From the NCBI RefSeq assembly GCF_020400605.1, contig NZ_JAINRD010000025.1:1-64000 (forward strand): a stretch of 64,000 nt of DNA, given 5' to 3'. Positions 7,343-15,012 of the stretch are shown piece by piece. This stretch comes from Streptomyces aculeolatus. GTDB taxonomy: Bacteria; Actinomycetota; Actinomycetes; Streptomycetales; Streptomycetaceae. The notes under the pieces are model-generated. The model was not told the origin of the DNA, made no database searches, and saw only the letters and a list, made by a program, of their open reading frames with translations. Position 1 is the stretch's first letter. Every line of letters starts with the position of its first letter. A program made the position numbers and the translations under genes.

Positions 7343-8443
7343 ATGCAGCGCACCGACGCCGGCCCGGCGTGCTTTCCGCTGGCCGAGCTGCGTCACGCCG
7401 TCGACGCCGGCATCGCCGACTGGCTGGACCGCGGCGAAGCCGGCGCCGACGACCCCGATCTGCTGGCCACCGCGCAGCGGTGGGCGCTCAGTCCACCCGG
7501 CAAGCTGCTGCGGCCGATCACCCTCCTCGCGGCCGCCGGTGCCGTCGGCGGCTCGTACGAAGCGGTGCTGCCCGCGGCCGTCGGCATCGAACTCGCCCAC
7601 GTCGCCACCCTCGTCCACGACGACATCATCGACGGCGACGAGCTGCGCCGCGGCAAGGTCGCGGCGCACCGCGAGTTCGGCCTCGCCCACGGGGTGCTGG
7701 CGGCCGACTCGCTGTTCTTCGCCCTCTTCCAGCAGCTCGGCGCCTGCCGGCGCACCGGTGTGCCCGCCGGGTGCGTCCTCGACGCCGTCGAGGCCCTGGG
7801 CGCCGCCGGGCAGCAGACCGCGCGCGGCGTCGCGCAGGAGGTCGCGCTCAGCGGCAGCCTGCGCGAGGTGGCGGCGGCCGCGGACGGGGGCATCGCCGCG
7901 TACGTGGAGATGGTCCGGCTGAAGAGCGCGTCGCTGTTCCGCGCCGCGTGCCAGGTGGGCGCGCTGCTCGGCGGCGGCAGCCCGGAGCAGGCCGAGGTGC
8001 TCGCGGCGTACGGGGAGGCGATGGGCATCGCGTTCCAGATCAGGGACGACCTGCTGCCGTACGTGTCCGATGGTGCGGGCGGCGAGGGGGACGGCGGCGA
8101 CGTGCACGCCGGGAAGCCCGTCTGCAGCGACCTCCGCAACCGCCGGCCCGCGCTGCCCGTACTCCTCGCCCACCGCCTCGGCGGCCGTGCCGAGCGGGCC
8201 GTGCTCGCCGAACTCGTCGACGGCAGCAGCGACGAGCGCGCCCGCCAGCGGCAACTCGCGCGCCTCGCCCGCGACACCGGCGCGCTGCGCGCGGCGCAGA
8301 GCATGGCGCGCGCGTACGTCGTCCGCTGCCACCGGGCCCTCGCGCCGGTGCCCCCGGGCGCGGACCGCGACCGGCTGGCCTGGCTCGCCGACGAGGTCGC
8401 GGGCCCGGCGTACGGCCACGGCTCCGGGAGTGACCGGCCGTGA
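7343..8443 (+). CDS. Polyprenyl (isoprenyl) diphosphate synthase
   Basis: A 366-residue trans-prenyl synthase that would elongate an allylic diphosphate with IPP to supply the donor for the UbiA enzyme encoded downstream. The first aspartate-rich motif is VHDDIID (D93, D94, D97), with GKLLRP upstream as the IPP-binding segment. The second motif is QIRDDLLPYVSD near residue 235. It lacks the usual final Asp of DDxxD, which may affect chain length or Mg binding, although DDLLPY variants occur in this family. The ATG at 7343 has GGAAGG about 10 nt upstream. It is the first gene of a five-gene coupled operon. Product length cannot be read from sequence; C15-C20 is a guess. Confidence 0.88.
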   Translation: MQRTDAGPACFPLAELRHAVDAGIADWLDRGEAGADDPDLLATAQRWALSPPGKLLRPITLLAAAGAVGGSYEAVLPAAVGIELAHVATLVHDDIIDGDELRRGKVAAHREFGLAHGVLAADSLFFALFQQLGACRRTGVPAGCVLDAVEALGAAGQQTARGVAQEVALSGSLREVAAAADGGIAAYVEMVRLKSASLFRAACQVGALLGGGSPEQAEVLAAYGEAMGIAFQIRDDLLPYVSDGAGGEGDGGDVHAGKPVCSDLRNRRPALPVLLAHRLGGRAERAVLAELVDGSSDERARQRQLARLARDTGALRAAQSMARAYVVRCHRALAPVPPGADRDRLAWLADEVAGPAYGHGSGSDRP

Positions 8444-9234
8444 ACCCCCCGCCCGCCGACCCGCCTTCCCCCCTCCGCATGCCCCGCGGCGGCCCCGCCG
8501 CCGCCCGCTGGGACCGGCTCTACGAGACCGCGCGGGAGGAGTACCTCGACCGCCCCGGCGACCCCGCCACCGCCCGCCGCGTCCTGCGCGGACTCGACCG
8601 GTTCCAGCGCCTCACCCTCGGCTACCGCACCTGCGCCCGCCTCACCGCCGCCGCATTCGGCCCCGCCCGCCGCCCCCGGGTCCTCGAACTCGGCGCCGGC
8701 TCCGGGCGCTTGGCGTACGGCATCCTCCGCGCCCACCCCACCGCCCGGGTCACCGTCAGCGACGTCAGCCCGCGGGTGGTCGCGGAGCTGCGCGCCGGGC
8801 CGCTGGGGCGGCATCCGCGGGCCCGCTGCGAGGTGCTCGACGCGACGGCGATCGACGCCCCGGCGGGCGCGTACGACGTGGCGGTGATGGCGATGTCGCT
8901 GCACCACCTGACGCCCGACGGGGTCGTGGCGCTGCTGAGCGAAGGCACGCGGGTGGCGCGGACGCTGCTGCTCGTGGACGGGTGGCGGCATCCGCTGTAT
9001 CTGGCCGCGGTGCCGCTGATGTTCCTGACGGGGGGCCCGGCGCAGGCGCACGACGGGCTGATCAGCCTGCGCAAGGTGTACAGCGCCGCCGCGGTCAGGA
9101 CGCTGGCGGGGATGTGCGGAGCGCCACTGACGGTGCACACTCGGTTCGCACTGCCGGGGTATCTCGTCGTCACCGCGAGTCGGTCGTCGTATGCCCCGGC
9201 GACTGCCGATTCCCGTCTTCGCACCCGAAAGTGA
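8440..9234 (+). CDS. Class I SAM-dependent methyltransferase
   Basis: A 264-residue methyltransferase. Motif I is VLELGAGSGRLAYGIL (about residues 82-97), followed by the acidic VTVSDVSP strand and VAVMAMSLHHL as motif IV. The carboxyl part (HPLYLAAVPLMFLTGG) is hydrophobic, suiting a lipid-like prenylated substrate or membrane association. The GTG start overlaps the preceding stop (GTGA). In context it probably O- or C-methylates the prenylated hydroxybenzoate. Regiochemistry cannot be predicted. Confidence 0.88.
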   Translation: MNPPPADPPSPLRMPRGGPAAARWDRLYETAREEYLDRPGDPATARRVLRGLDRFQRLTLGYRTCARLTAAAFGPARRPRVLELGAGSGRLAYGILRAHPTARVTVSDVSPRVVAELRAGPLGRHPRARCEVLDATAIDAPAGAYDVAVMAMSLHHLTPDGVVALLSEGTRVARTLLLVDGWRHPLYLAAVPLMFLTGGPAQAHDGLISLRKVYSAAAVRTLAGMCGAPLTVHTRFALPGYLVVTASRSSYAPATADSRLRTRK

Positions 9235-9245
9235 GCTTCAACGGT

Positions 9246-9827
9246 ATGCCCACGAGGACCCAGCTCCTTCCCGCAGCCCACGACGACAGCTTCGACACCC
9301 CCGGCACCGACACCGCCCGCTCGGCCATCGCCCTGTTCCGCAGCCCGCTGACGCGGATGCTGCTCGGCAGCGACGGCCTGACGACCACCCTCCTGGAGTC
9401 GTGGGCCGGCGCGCGGCTGCACGTCGGCGACGTGACGCTCGGGTTCGTCCGCCCGGAAGACGCCCCGCGCGGCGCCGCGGCCCTGCTCGGGACCGACGGC
9501 GACGTGCTCGTACGGCACTCGACGCTCACCGACACCCGGGGCCGGATGTGGTCGTGGAACCAGACCGTCGCGGGCCCGGGCGGCGACCCCGCCCTGCGGC
9601 GCTGCCTCACCGACGCCGCGGCGCCGCTGGGCCCGGCGCTGCAGGCGGCGGGCGCGCGGCTGGGGCGCACCGTCGTACGCGCCGGGGTCACGCCGTGGCC
9701 GCCGGACCCGCGGGAGGAGGCGGCGTTCCGGACGTACCGGCTGTGGTCCGGGGACGACGTGCTGGCCGCCATCCACGAGGTGTTCAACCCCGCGCACGTA
9801 CCGGCGGACCTGCGGGAGACGGAATGA
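9246..9827 (+). CDS. Chorismate-lyase-like protein (UbiC / DUF98 family)
   Basis: A 193-residue protein of the chorismate pyruvate-lyase fold. It shows the family features LTRMLLGSDGLTTTLLESWA near residues 34-53 and a central LVRHSTLTD...MWSWNQTVA strand pair. Chorismate lyases release pyruvate to give 4-hydroxybenzoate. The assignment rests on these motifs plus neighbours that use 4-hydroxybenzoate (PobA-like and UbiA). The start at 9246 is 11 nt after the methyltransferase stop, and the stop overlaps the next start (ATGA). DUF98 proteins also act in glycolipid pathways, so activity should be regarded as predicted. Confidence 0.75.
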   Translation: MPTRTQLLPAAHDDSFDTPGTDTARSAIALFRSPLTRMLLGSDGLTTTLLESWAGARLHVGDVTLGFVRPEDAPRGAAALLGTDGDVLVRHSTLTDTRGRMWSWNQTVAGPGGDPALRRCLTDAAAPLGPALQAAGARLGRTVVRAGVTPWPPDPREEAAFRTYRLWSGDDVLAAIHEVFNPAHVPADLRETE

Positions 9828-11146
9828 CGGGCGCGAGGGGCACCAAGGGCGCGAGCAGCGCGAGCGGTGTGGCACGGGCGCAGCGGCGGGTGCGTACGCA
9901 GGTCGCCGTCGTGGGTGCGGGACCAGCGGGCCTGGTGCTGGCGAACGTCCTCTTACGAGCCGGCATCCGCGTCGCCGTCGTGGAGCGCCGCTCGCGCGCC
10001 GAGGTCGAACGCCGCGCGCGGGCGGGCCTGGTGGAGCACCGGGTCGTGGAGTACCTGCGCGCGCACGGGCTGGCGGACCGGCTGCTGGCCGAGGGCACGC
10101 GGCACGGCTGGTGCGACTTCCTGTGCGCGGGCGGGCTGCTGCGCTTCGACTACGCCGCCCAGTCCGGGGGCGTACGGCACTGGGTGTACCCGCAGCAGCT
10201 CCTCGTCCGCGACCTCATCGCCGACCTGCGCGCGGCGGGCCACACCCCGGAGTTCTCCCTCCCGGCGACCGGCGTGCACGTCGACGGCGCCGGGCCCGCG
10301 CGCGTGGAGTGCGACGGGCTCGACATCGAGTGCGACTACGTCGTCGGCTGCGACGGCCCGCACGGCATCACCCCGCGGGCGCTCCCGCCGGAGACCGCGC
10401 CGCAGGACGGGCTGGACGAGCGCTACCCGTACGACTGGCTCACCCTCCTCGCCGAGGTCGACCGCGGGGTGCCGGGCGTGGTCTACGCGGTGCACGAGGA
10501 CGGCTTCGCGGGCGTCATGCCGCGTACGTCGCACATCGCCCGGCTCTACCTGGAGATCCCCGCCGGGGACGCCACCGCCCGCTGGACCGCGGCCCGCGTG
10601 CACGAGCGGCTGCGCACCCGGCTGGTGGGCGCGGGCGCGGCGGTGCCGCGGCTGGGGCGCATCGTGGAGACGGGCGTGCTGCGGATGAGCAGCAGCGTGC
10701 GGCAGCGGTTCCAGCACGGGCGGCTCTTCCTGGCCGGGGACGCGGCGCACGTGCTGACGCCCTCGGGCGCGAAGGGCATGAACCTCGCGGTCGCGGACGC
10801 CGCCGACCTGGCCGACGCGCTGATCCGCCGCTACCGGGACGGCGACGAGGCGTACCTGTCGGACTACACGGCCCGCAGGCTCCCCGAGGTGCTGCGGACC
10901 CGGGACCTCGCGGCCGGGTTCCTCGACCTGCTGCACCCGCAGGGCCGGCACCCCGCCGACCGCCGGGCGGAGCTGGCCCGGCGGCGGCAGCGCCTCGGCG
11001 AACTGGCAGAACCGGGCGCCGCGGGCGCGGCGTTCGCGCACTGGTACGTCGGCGCGGGCCCGGACCTCCCCGCCCCCCGTCCGCCCCGCTCCCTTCGCAC
11101 CACCCACACCACCCACCTCTCCGAACCCAGGGAATCCACTCCATGA
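9824..11146 (+). CDS. FAD-dependent hydroxylase, PobA-like
   Basis: A 440-residue class A flavoprotein monooxygenase. The FAD-binding GxGxxG is in VAVVGAGPAGLVLA (residues 28-41), the DG motif is YVVGCDGPHG, and the GD motif is GDAAHVLTPSGAKGMNLA (about 305-322). VEHRVVEYLRAHGLADRL and YPQQLLVRDLI closely follow 4-hydroxybenzoate 3-hydroxylase, which makes 3,4-dihydroxybenzoate with NAD(P)H and O2. The long basic amino extension is unusual. The start overlaps the previous stop (ATGA). Codon 44 is TTA (9953-9955), so the pathway may be gated by bldA. Whether hydroxylation precedes prenylation is unknown. Confidence 0.85.
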   Translation: MTGARGTKGASSASGVARAQRRVRTQVAVVGAGPAGLVLANVLLRAGIRVAVVERRSRAEVERRARAGLVEHRVVEYLRAHGLADRLLAEGTRHGWCDFLCAGGLLRFDYAAQSGGVRHWVYPQQLLVRDLIADLRAAGHTPEFSLPATGVHVDGAGPARVECDGLDIECDYVVGCDGPHGITPRALPPETAPQDGLDERYPYDWLTLLAEVDRGVPGVVYAVHEDGFAGVMPRTSHIARLYLEIPAGDATARWTAARVHERLRTRLVGAGAAVPRLGRIVETGVLRMSSSVRQRFQHGRLFLAGDAAHVLTPSGAKGMNLAVADAADLADALIRRYRDGDEAYLSDYTARRLPEVLRTRDLAAGFLDLLHPQGRHPADRRAELARRRQRLGELAEPGAAGAAFAHWYVGAGPDLPAPRPPRSLRTTHTTHLSEPRESTP

Positions 11147-12054
11147 GTCTTGCGGTCCAGGCGCGGGCGTTGTACGGCTTCTCGCGCGGCAACCAGGCGC
11201 TGCTGAGTATCGCCCAGCCCCTGGTCGGCGCGCTGCTGGCCACCGACAATCCCGCGCCGGGCCGCCTGACTGCCGCGGTGCTCGCCACCGCCGCGGCGTT
11301 CTTCGCGGTCTTCGCCGCGAACGACCTGTTCGACGCCCGGCTCGACCGGCGCAGCGCGGCGATGGCCCACACCCGCGCGGCCCCGGACATCGACAGCGCG
11401 GGCGGCCGGCACCCCCTCGCGCAGGGCAGGCTGCGGTTCGCGGCGGGGCTGGTCTGGGTGCTGCTGCTGGGCGGGGTCGCGCTCGCGGTGGCGGTGGCGC
11501 TGAGCTGGGTGTGCGCGGTGCTCTTCTGCTGCGCCGCGCTGCTGGAGGCGGCGTACTGCCGGCTGGCGACGGTCACCGCGTACAAGTTCCTGCTCAGCGG
11601 TGCGATGGTGGCGATCGGTGCGTGCGCGGGCTGGTTCGCCTTCTCGGACACCGTCGACCCGCTGCGGCTGGGGCTGCTGGCGGTGTGGATGGCCGCGTGG
11701 GAGATCGGCGGCCGGAACATCCCCAACGACCTCGCCGATGTCGACGAGGACACCCCGCTCGGCATCAAGACCGTCCCGATCGTCTACGGCCCGCGGGCCG
11801 CCGCCCGCCTCTCCGCGGCCCTGCTCCTGCTCACCGCCGCGGCGGCCTGCGCGCTGGCCGCGGCGGCGTGGCCGTACTACGGCGCGGTGGGCCTGGTCCT
11901 CACCGCGCTCACCTCCCTGCCCACCCTCGTGCTCCCCGCCGCGCGCCTGCTGCGCCGCCCCGAGGGACCGACGGCCCTCGCGGTCTTCAACCGCGCCTCG
12001 TTCCACCCGCTGGGGGTGCTGGCGGCGTTCGTGGCGGGGGCGCTGGTGCTGTGA
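11143..12054 (+). CDS. UbiA family aromatic prenyltransferase
   Basis: A 303-residue integral membrane prenyltransferase with 7-9 hydrophobic segments. The first Asp-rich motif is NDLFDARLDR (about residue 60) and the second is GRNIPNDLADVDEDTPLGIK (about 190-209). Both bind the Mg-diphosphate of the polyprenyl donor. The second motif is the form seen in 4-hydroxybenzoate polyprenyltransferases. It should attach the polyprenyl chain made by the first cluster gene to 4-hydroxy- or 3,4-dihydroxybenzoate at the membrane. The ATG overlaps the hydroxylase stop (ATGA), with CAGGGAA upstream. It is the last gene of the operon. Confidence 0.9.
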   Translation: MSLAVQARALYGFSRGNQALLSIAQPLVGALLATDNPAPGRLTAAVLATAAAFFAVFAANDLFDARLDRRSAAMAHTRAAPDIDSAGGRHPLAQGRLRFAAGLVWVLLLGGVALAVAVALSWVCAVLFCCAALLEAAYCRLATVTAYKFLLSGAMVAIGACAGWFAFSDTVDPLRLGLLAVWMAAWEIGGRNIPNDLADVDEDTPLGIKTVPIVYGPRAAARLSAALLLLTAAAACALAAAAWPYYGAVGLVLTALTSLPTLVLPAARLLRRPEGPTALAVFNRASFHPLGVLAAFVAGALVL

Positions 12055-12102
12055 CGTCCGGAAGTCCGCCCGGAGTTCACCATCCTGTGTACCGTCGTGG
12101 AG

Positions 12103-12438
12103 GTGCTGACCACCGCCACGGACATCGACGTGCTGGCCCGCTTCGGCCGCGCCCTCGCCGACCCCATCCGCTGCCGCGTCCTGCTCGCCCTGCGCGACGG
12201 CCCCGGCTACCCCGCAGAACTGGCGGAGTCGATCGGCGTCTCCAGGACCCGGCTCTCCAACCACCTGGCGTGCCTGCGGGACTGCGGGCTCGTCGTCGCC
12301 GCGCCCGACGGCCGCCGGATGCGCTACGAACTCGCCGACGCCCGGCTCGGGCACGCGCTGGACGACCTGCGCACCGCCGTCATCGCCGTGGCCAAGGACC
12401 GGACCTGCGTGGACGCCGAAACCGAGGGGTGCTGCTGA
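12103..12438 (+). CDS. cmtR: ArsR/SmtB family Cd/Pb sensor, CmtR-like
   Basis: A 111-residue winged-helix repressor. The segment FGRALADPIRCRVLLALRDG and SRTRLSNHLACLRDCGLVVA match mycobacterial CmtR. With the GTG at 12103 as start, cysteines fall at 57, 61 and 102, the same numbers as the three thiolate ligands known for Cd(II)/Pb(II) in M. tuberculosis CmtR. This decides against the GTG at 12097. Two further cysteines end the protein (EGCC). No P-type ATPase or other metal transporter lies beside it, so its target is either distant or the flanking genes. Probably leaderless. Confidence 0.85.
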   Translation: MLTTATDIDVLARFGRALADPIRCRVLLALRDGPGYPAELAESIGVSRTRLSNHLACLRDCGLVVAAPDGRRMRYELADARLGHALDDLRTAVIAVAKDRTCVDAETEGCC

Positions 12439-12451
12439 CGGCCTGGGGCGG

Positions 12452-13480
12452 TCAGGGGCGGCTGGCGGCGTAGAAGGGCATGCTGTCGACCGGGGTGATC
12501 TCGACGTTCTTGCCCGTGCGGGGCGCGTGGATCGCCTGGCCGTCGCCGACGTACATGCCGTTGTGCTGGGTGTCGTTGTACCAGTAGATGATGTCGCCCG
12601 GCTGCATGTCGGCCTGGCCGACCTTGCGGCCCGCGTCGTACTGCTGCTTGACGGTGCGGGGCAGCGAGACCCCCGCCGCGCCCCACGCCGCGCCCGTCAG
12701 GCCGGAGCAGTCGAAGGAGTCCGGGCCGGTCGCGCCCCACTCGTACGGCTTGCCGAGCTGCGCGTACGCGAAGTCCAGGGCCGCCTTCGCGCGGCCGCTC
12801 GCCGGGCCGTCGTAGGTGTCCGCCGAGTCGCTGGTGCCGGCCTCCTCCGCCTCCTGCTCCTCGGCGGCGTCGAGCCGCTGCCGCTCCTCCGCGGTCAGGG
12901 AGTTGAGGAGCGTGCGTGCCTCCGTCAGCTTCTTCCGGACCTCGTCCTTCTTCTCCGCGGCGGCCTTGCGGAACTCCTCCGCCTCGCGGAGCTTCGCCGA
13001 CGTCTCCTTGCGCTGCTGCGCCAGCTCCCGCTGCTTGTCCTGGAGCACGCTGAGGGCCGACGCCTGCCGGTGGCCGACGCGGTCGGCCATCTCGGCTTCC
13101 TTCAGATACTCGTCCGGGTCGGCGGACAGGGCGAGCTGGACGCTGGGATCGATGCCGCCGTTGCGGTACTGCTCGGCGGCCAGCGGGCCTATCCGGTCCC
13201 GCAGCTCGTTGATCTCCTGCTGCTGGCGGGCCGCCTCGTCCTGGGCCTTGTCGGCCTCCTGCTGCAGCTTCTGCTGGCGCCCGCGGGCGGTGTTGTACTC
13301 CTCGGTGGGCCCCGTGGCCTCCTCGTAGAGCTTCTCCACCTCCGCGCGCACCTCCTCGACGGTCTGCTTCGGCTGGGCCTGGCCGCTCTGCGCCGACAGC
13401 AGGGTGAACGCCCCGGCGGCGAAGGAGAGGGTCGTGATCCGGGCGCGGCCGGGGGACTTCGGGCGGCGGTGCGCTCCCAT
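12452..13480 (-). CDS. Secreted NlpC/P60 cell-wall hydrolase
   Basis: A 342-residue peptidoglycan endopeptidase that cuts D-Glu-to-diamino-acid links of stem peptides. A basic amino end and signal peptide (ending SAQSGQA, about residue 36) precede a long Gln/Glu/Lys-rich coiled coil (about 40-220). The NlpC/P60 domain follows, with catalytic Cys258 in FDCSGLTGAAW and His in DTQHNGMYVGDG. The coiled coil is the usual RipA-like regulatory arm. The start at 13480 (MGAHRRPK) has AGGAG 10 nt upstream and matches family N-termini, whereas in-frame ATGs at 13498 and 13513 lack this. A TTAGTAGA tandem repeat lies 49 nt upstream. Confidence 0.88.
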   Translation of the reverse strand: MGAHRRPKSPGRARITTLSFAAGAFTLLSAQSGQAQPKQTVEEVRAEVEKLYEEATGPTEEYNTARGRQQKLQQEADKAQDEAARQQQEINELRDRIGPLAAEQYRNGGIDPSVQLALSADPDEYLKEAEMADRVGHRQASALSVLQDKQRELAQQRKETSAKLREAEEFRKAAAEKKDEVRKKLTEARTLLNSLTAEERQRLDAAEEQEAEEAGTSDSADTYDGPASGRAKAALDFAYAQLGKPYEWGATGPDSFDCSGLTGAAWGAAGVSLPRTVKQQYDAGRKVGQADMQPGDIIYWYNDTQHNGMYVGDGQAIHAPRTGKNVEITPVDSMPFYAASRP

Positions 13481-13528
13481 GGCGGAGTTGCTCCTCATCC
13501 TCGGCGGCGACATGAACCGAAAGGCAAC

Positions 13529-13544
13529 TTAGTAGATTAGTAGA
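13529..13544. promoter_or_regulatory. Tandem TTAGTAGA repeat upstream of the NlpC/P60 gene
   Basis: TTAGTAGA occurs twice in perfect head-to-tail order in an otherwise very G+C-rich region, 49 nt before the hydrolase start. BlaI-type repressors in actinobacteria bind TAC/GTA-rich boxes, and a blaI-like gene lies 1 kb away, so this is a candidate BlaI site or an A+T-rich promoter element. The site is seen; the role is inferred. Confidence 0.35.
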
Positions 13545-13558
13545 AGAGCGGGCAAGCG

Positions 13559-13601
13559 ACCCCCGTGGAACGGGGGTACGGGACAGCCCTTGAGGGCTGT
13601 C
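13559..13601 (-). terminator. Double-hairpin terminator after the M56 gene
   Basis: Two perfect adjacent stem-loops. GACAGCCCT (13582-13590) pairs with AGGGCTGTC (13593-13601), overlapping the M56 stop codon. ACCCCCGT (13559-13566) pairs with ACGGGGGT (13570-13577) around a GGA loop. No U-tract follows, which is normal in Streptomyces. Together they separate the blaI/M56 unit from the NlpC gene. Confidence 0.75.
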
Positions 13602-14535
13602 AGACCGGCGCCGGCGGGCAGGCCACCAGCAGCGGCACCAGCGGCACCGCCAGCGCGACCGCCGCCACCGCGCCCCGCAGCACCGGGTGCGCGGGGCGCC
13701 GCGGGCCCAGCACCCGCCGCAGCCGAACCGGCACCGTGCCGCCGCCGACGGCGAACGCCCCGCCCGGCGCCCGGCAGGCGGCCATCTCGTACATCGCCGT
13801 CGCCAGCACCCCGCCCGGGTGCCGCCGCAGCGCGCGGTCGTCCGCCGCCATCTCCAGCAGCAGCGCCGTCTGCCGCCGTACGTGCCGCGCCAGCGGCAGC
13901 GCGCGGAACACGGCGGCGAAGCCGTCCGCCGCCGCCTGCGGCAGGTGGTGGCGGCCGGCGACGTGCGCCCGCTCGTGCTCCAGCACGGCGTCGACCTGCG
14001 CGGGCGACAGCAACTCCAGCGTCCCCTCGCTGACGACGACGCGGGCGCGGCGGCCCGGCAGGCAGTACGCGACGGGCGTGCCGTGCGCCACGACGACGGC
14101 GCCCAGCGCGGCCGACCGGCGGCCGACCATGTCGAGTACGGCGCGGTGCCTGGCCCGTACCCGCCACGCCCGCAGCGCGTGGCCGCCGATGCTCAGCGCC
14201 ACCGCCCCGACCACGGCCGCCGGCAGCGCGCCCGCCAGCCGGCCCGCGGTTCCGGGGTCGGGCTGTCCGCTGCCGAGGCCGAGGTCGACGCCGCGGTCCA
14301 GGCCCAGGCCGCAGGAGTGCAGGAAGCCGACGAAGCTGGCGTGCAGGTGCTCGGTGGGCGTCGCCAGGTGGTACGCGGCGAGCGCCACGGAGAGCGTGAA
14401 GGCCGCGGCGAGCGCGTGCCACACGGCGACCGCGAGCCGGGGCGCCCGGTGCGGCCACGCGCTGCGCAGCACGAGGCGCGGCGCGAGCACGCCGAGCACG
14501 GCCGCGTAGCCCAGGACGGGCAGCGCCTCGCTCAC
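13600..14535 (-). CDS. M56 (BlaR1-like) membrane zinc peptidase
   Basis: A 311-residue membrane metallopeptidase. Hydrophobic segments near residues 5-20, 30-55, 95-115 and 285-305 flank a cytoplasmic catalytic region with HERAH (HExxH) in LEHERAHVAGRHHL and a downstream EMAADDRALR that fits the third zinc-ligand region. Unlike BlaR1 it has no external penicillin-binding domain, so the signal it senses is unknown. It should cleave or inactivate the BlaI-type repressor encoded just upstream. The GTG start overlaps the blaI stop (GTGA). Confidence 0.85.
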   Translation of the reverse strand: MSEALPVLGYAAVLGVLAPRLVLRSAWPHRAPRLAVAVWHALAAAFTLSVALAAYHLATPTEHLHASFVGFLHSCGLGLDRGVDLGLGSGQPDPGTAGRLAGALPAAVVGAVALSIGGHALRAWRVRARHRAVLDMVGRRSAALGAVVVAHGTPVAYCLPGRRARVVVSEGTLELLSPAQVDAVLEHERAHVAGRHHLPQAAADGFAAVFRALPLARHVRRQTALLLEMAADDRALRRHPGGVLATAMYEMAACRAPGGAFAVGGGTVPVRLRRVLGPRRPAHPVLRGAVAAVALAVPLVPLLVACPPAPV

Positions 14536-14912
14536 CCCGGGCCCCGGCTGTCGCCCCGGCGGCCCGCGTCGCGCAGCGCCTTGCGCAGGGCGGCGACCTC
14601 GTCGTCGGTCATGCCCTCGACGAAGTGGGCGAGGGCCGCCGAGCGGTCCTCGCTGGCGCCGAGGGCGTCCTCCATGAGCGCCGCGGAGTACGCCTCCCGG
14701 CTGCGCACGGGGGTGTAGAGCCAGGCCCGGCCCTGTTTCGTCCGGAGCAGCCAGCCCTTCTGGTACAGGATGTTGGCGACGGTCATGACCGTCGTGTAGG
14801 CCAGCTCGCGGTCCTTGTTGATGTCGTCGACGACCTCGCGGACGGTGGCGGGGCGGTCCCACTTCCACAGGCGGTCCATGATCTCCGCTTCGAGATCCCC
14901 CAGCCGCCGCAT
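14532..14912 (-). CDS. BlaI/MecI family repressor
   Basis: A 126-residue winged-helix repressor. The DNA-binding part is LGDLEAEIMDRLWKWDRPAT and TVREVVDDINKDRELAYTTV, followed by the wing ILYQKGWLLRTKQGRAW. The short carboxyl end is the dimerisation and cleavage region, which contains SEDRSAALAHFV. AGAGGAAAC precedes the ATG at 14912. It is co-translated with the M56 peptidase, the usual two-gene signalling module. Targets are probably cell-wall genes, including perhaps the NlpC/P60 gene downstream and its own promoter. Confidence 0.9.
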   Translation of the reverse strand: MRRLGDLEAEIMDRLWKWDRPATVREVVDDINKDRELAYTTVMTVANILYQKGWLLRTKQGRAWLYTPVRSREAYSAALMEDALGASEDRSAALAHFVEGMTDDEVAALRKALRDAGRRGDSRGPG

Positions 14913-14996
14913 GATCGTTTCCTCTCGTCCGGCGATCCGCGCAGCCACATCGTAGCCACGGGGGAGACCGGCACCGGGGGCGCCCGGGGTGCTGGT

Positions 14997-15012
14997 TAGG
15001 CTGCGACGACCA
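14997..15012 (+). promoter_or_regulatory. Leaderless -10 box
   Basis: TAGGCT (14997-15002) ends 9 nt before the ATG at 15012 and no ribosome site is present. This is the TANNNT-plus-start arrangement common in leaderless actinomycete genes. It supports the chosen start of the next gene. Confidence 0.5.

Noticed and set aside
7343..12054. Primary ubiquinone biosynthesis operon
   Set aside because: The set lacks UbiD/UbiE/UbiG/UbiH-type steps, and actinomycetes rely on menaquinone. Specialised metabolism is more likely.
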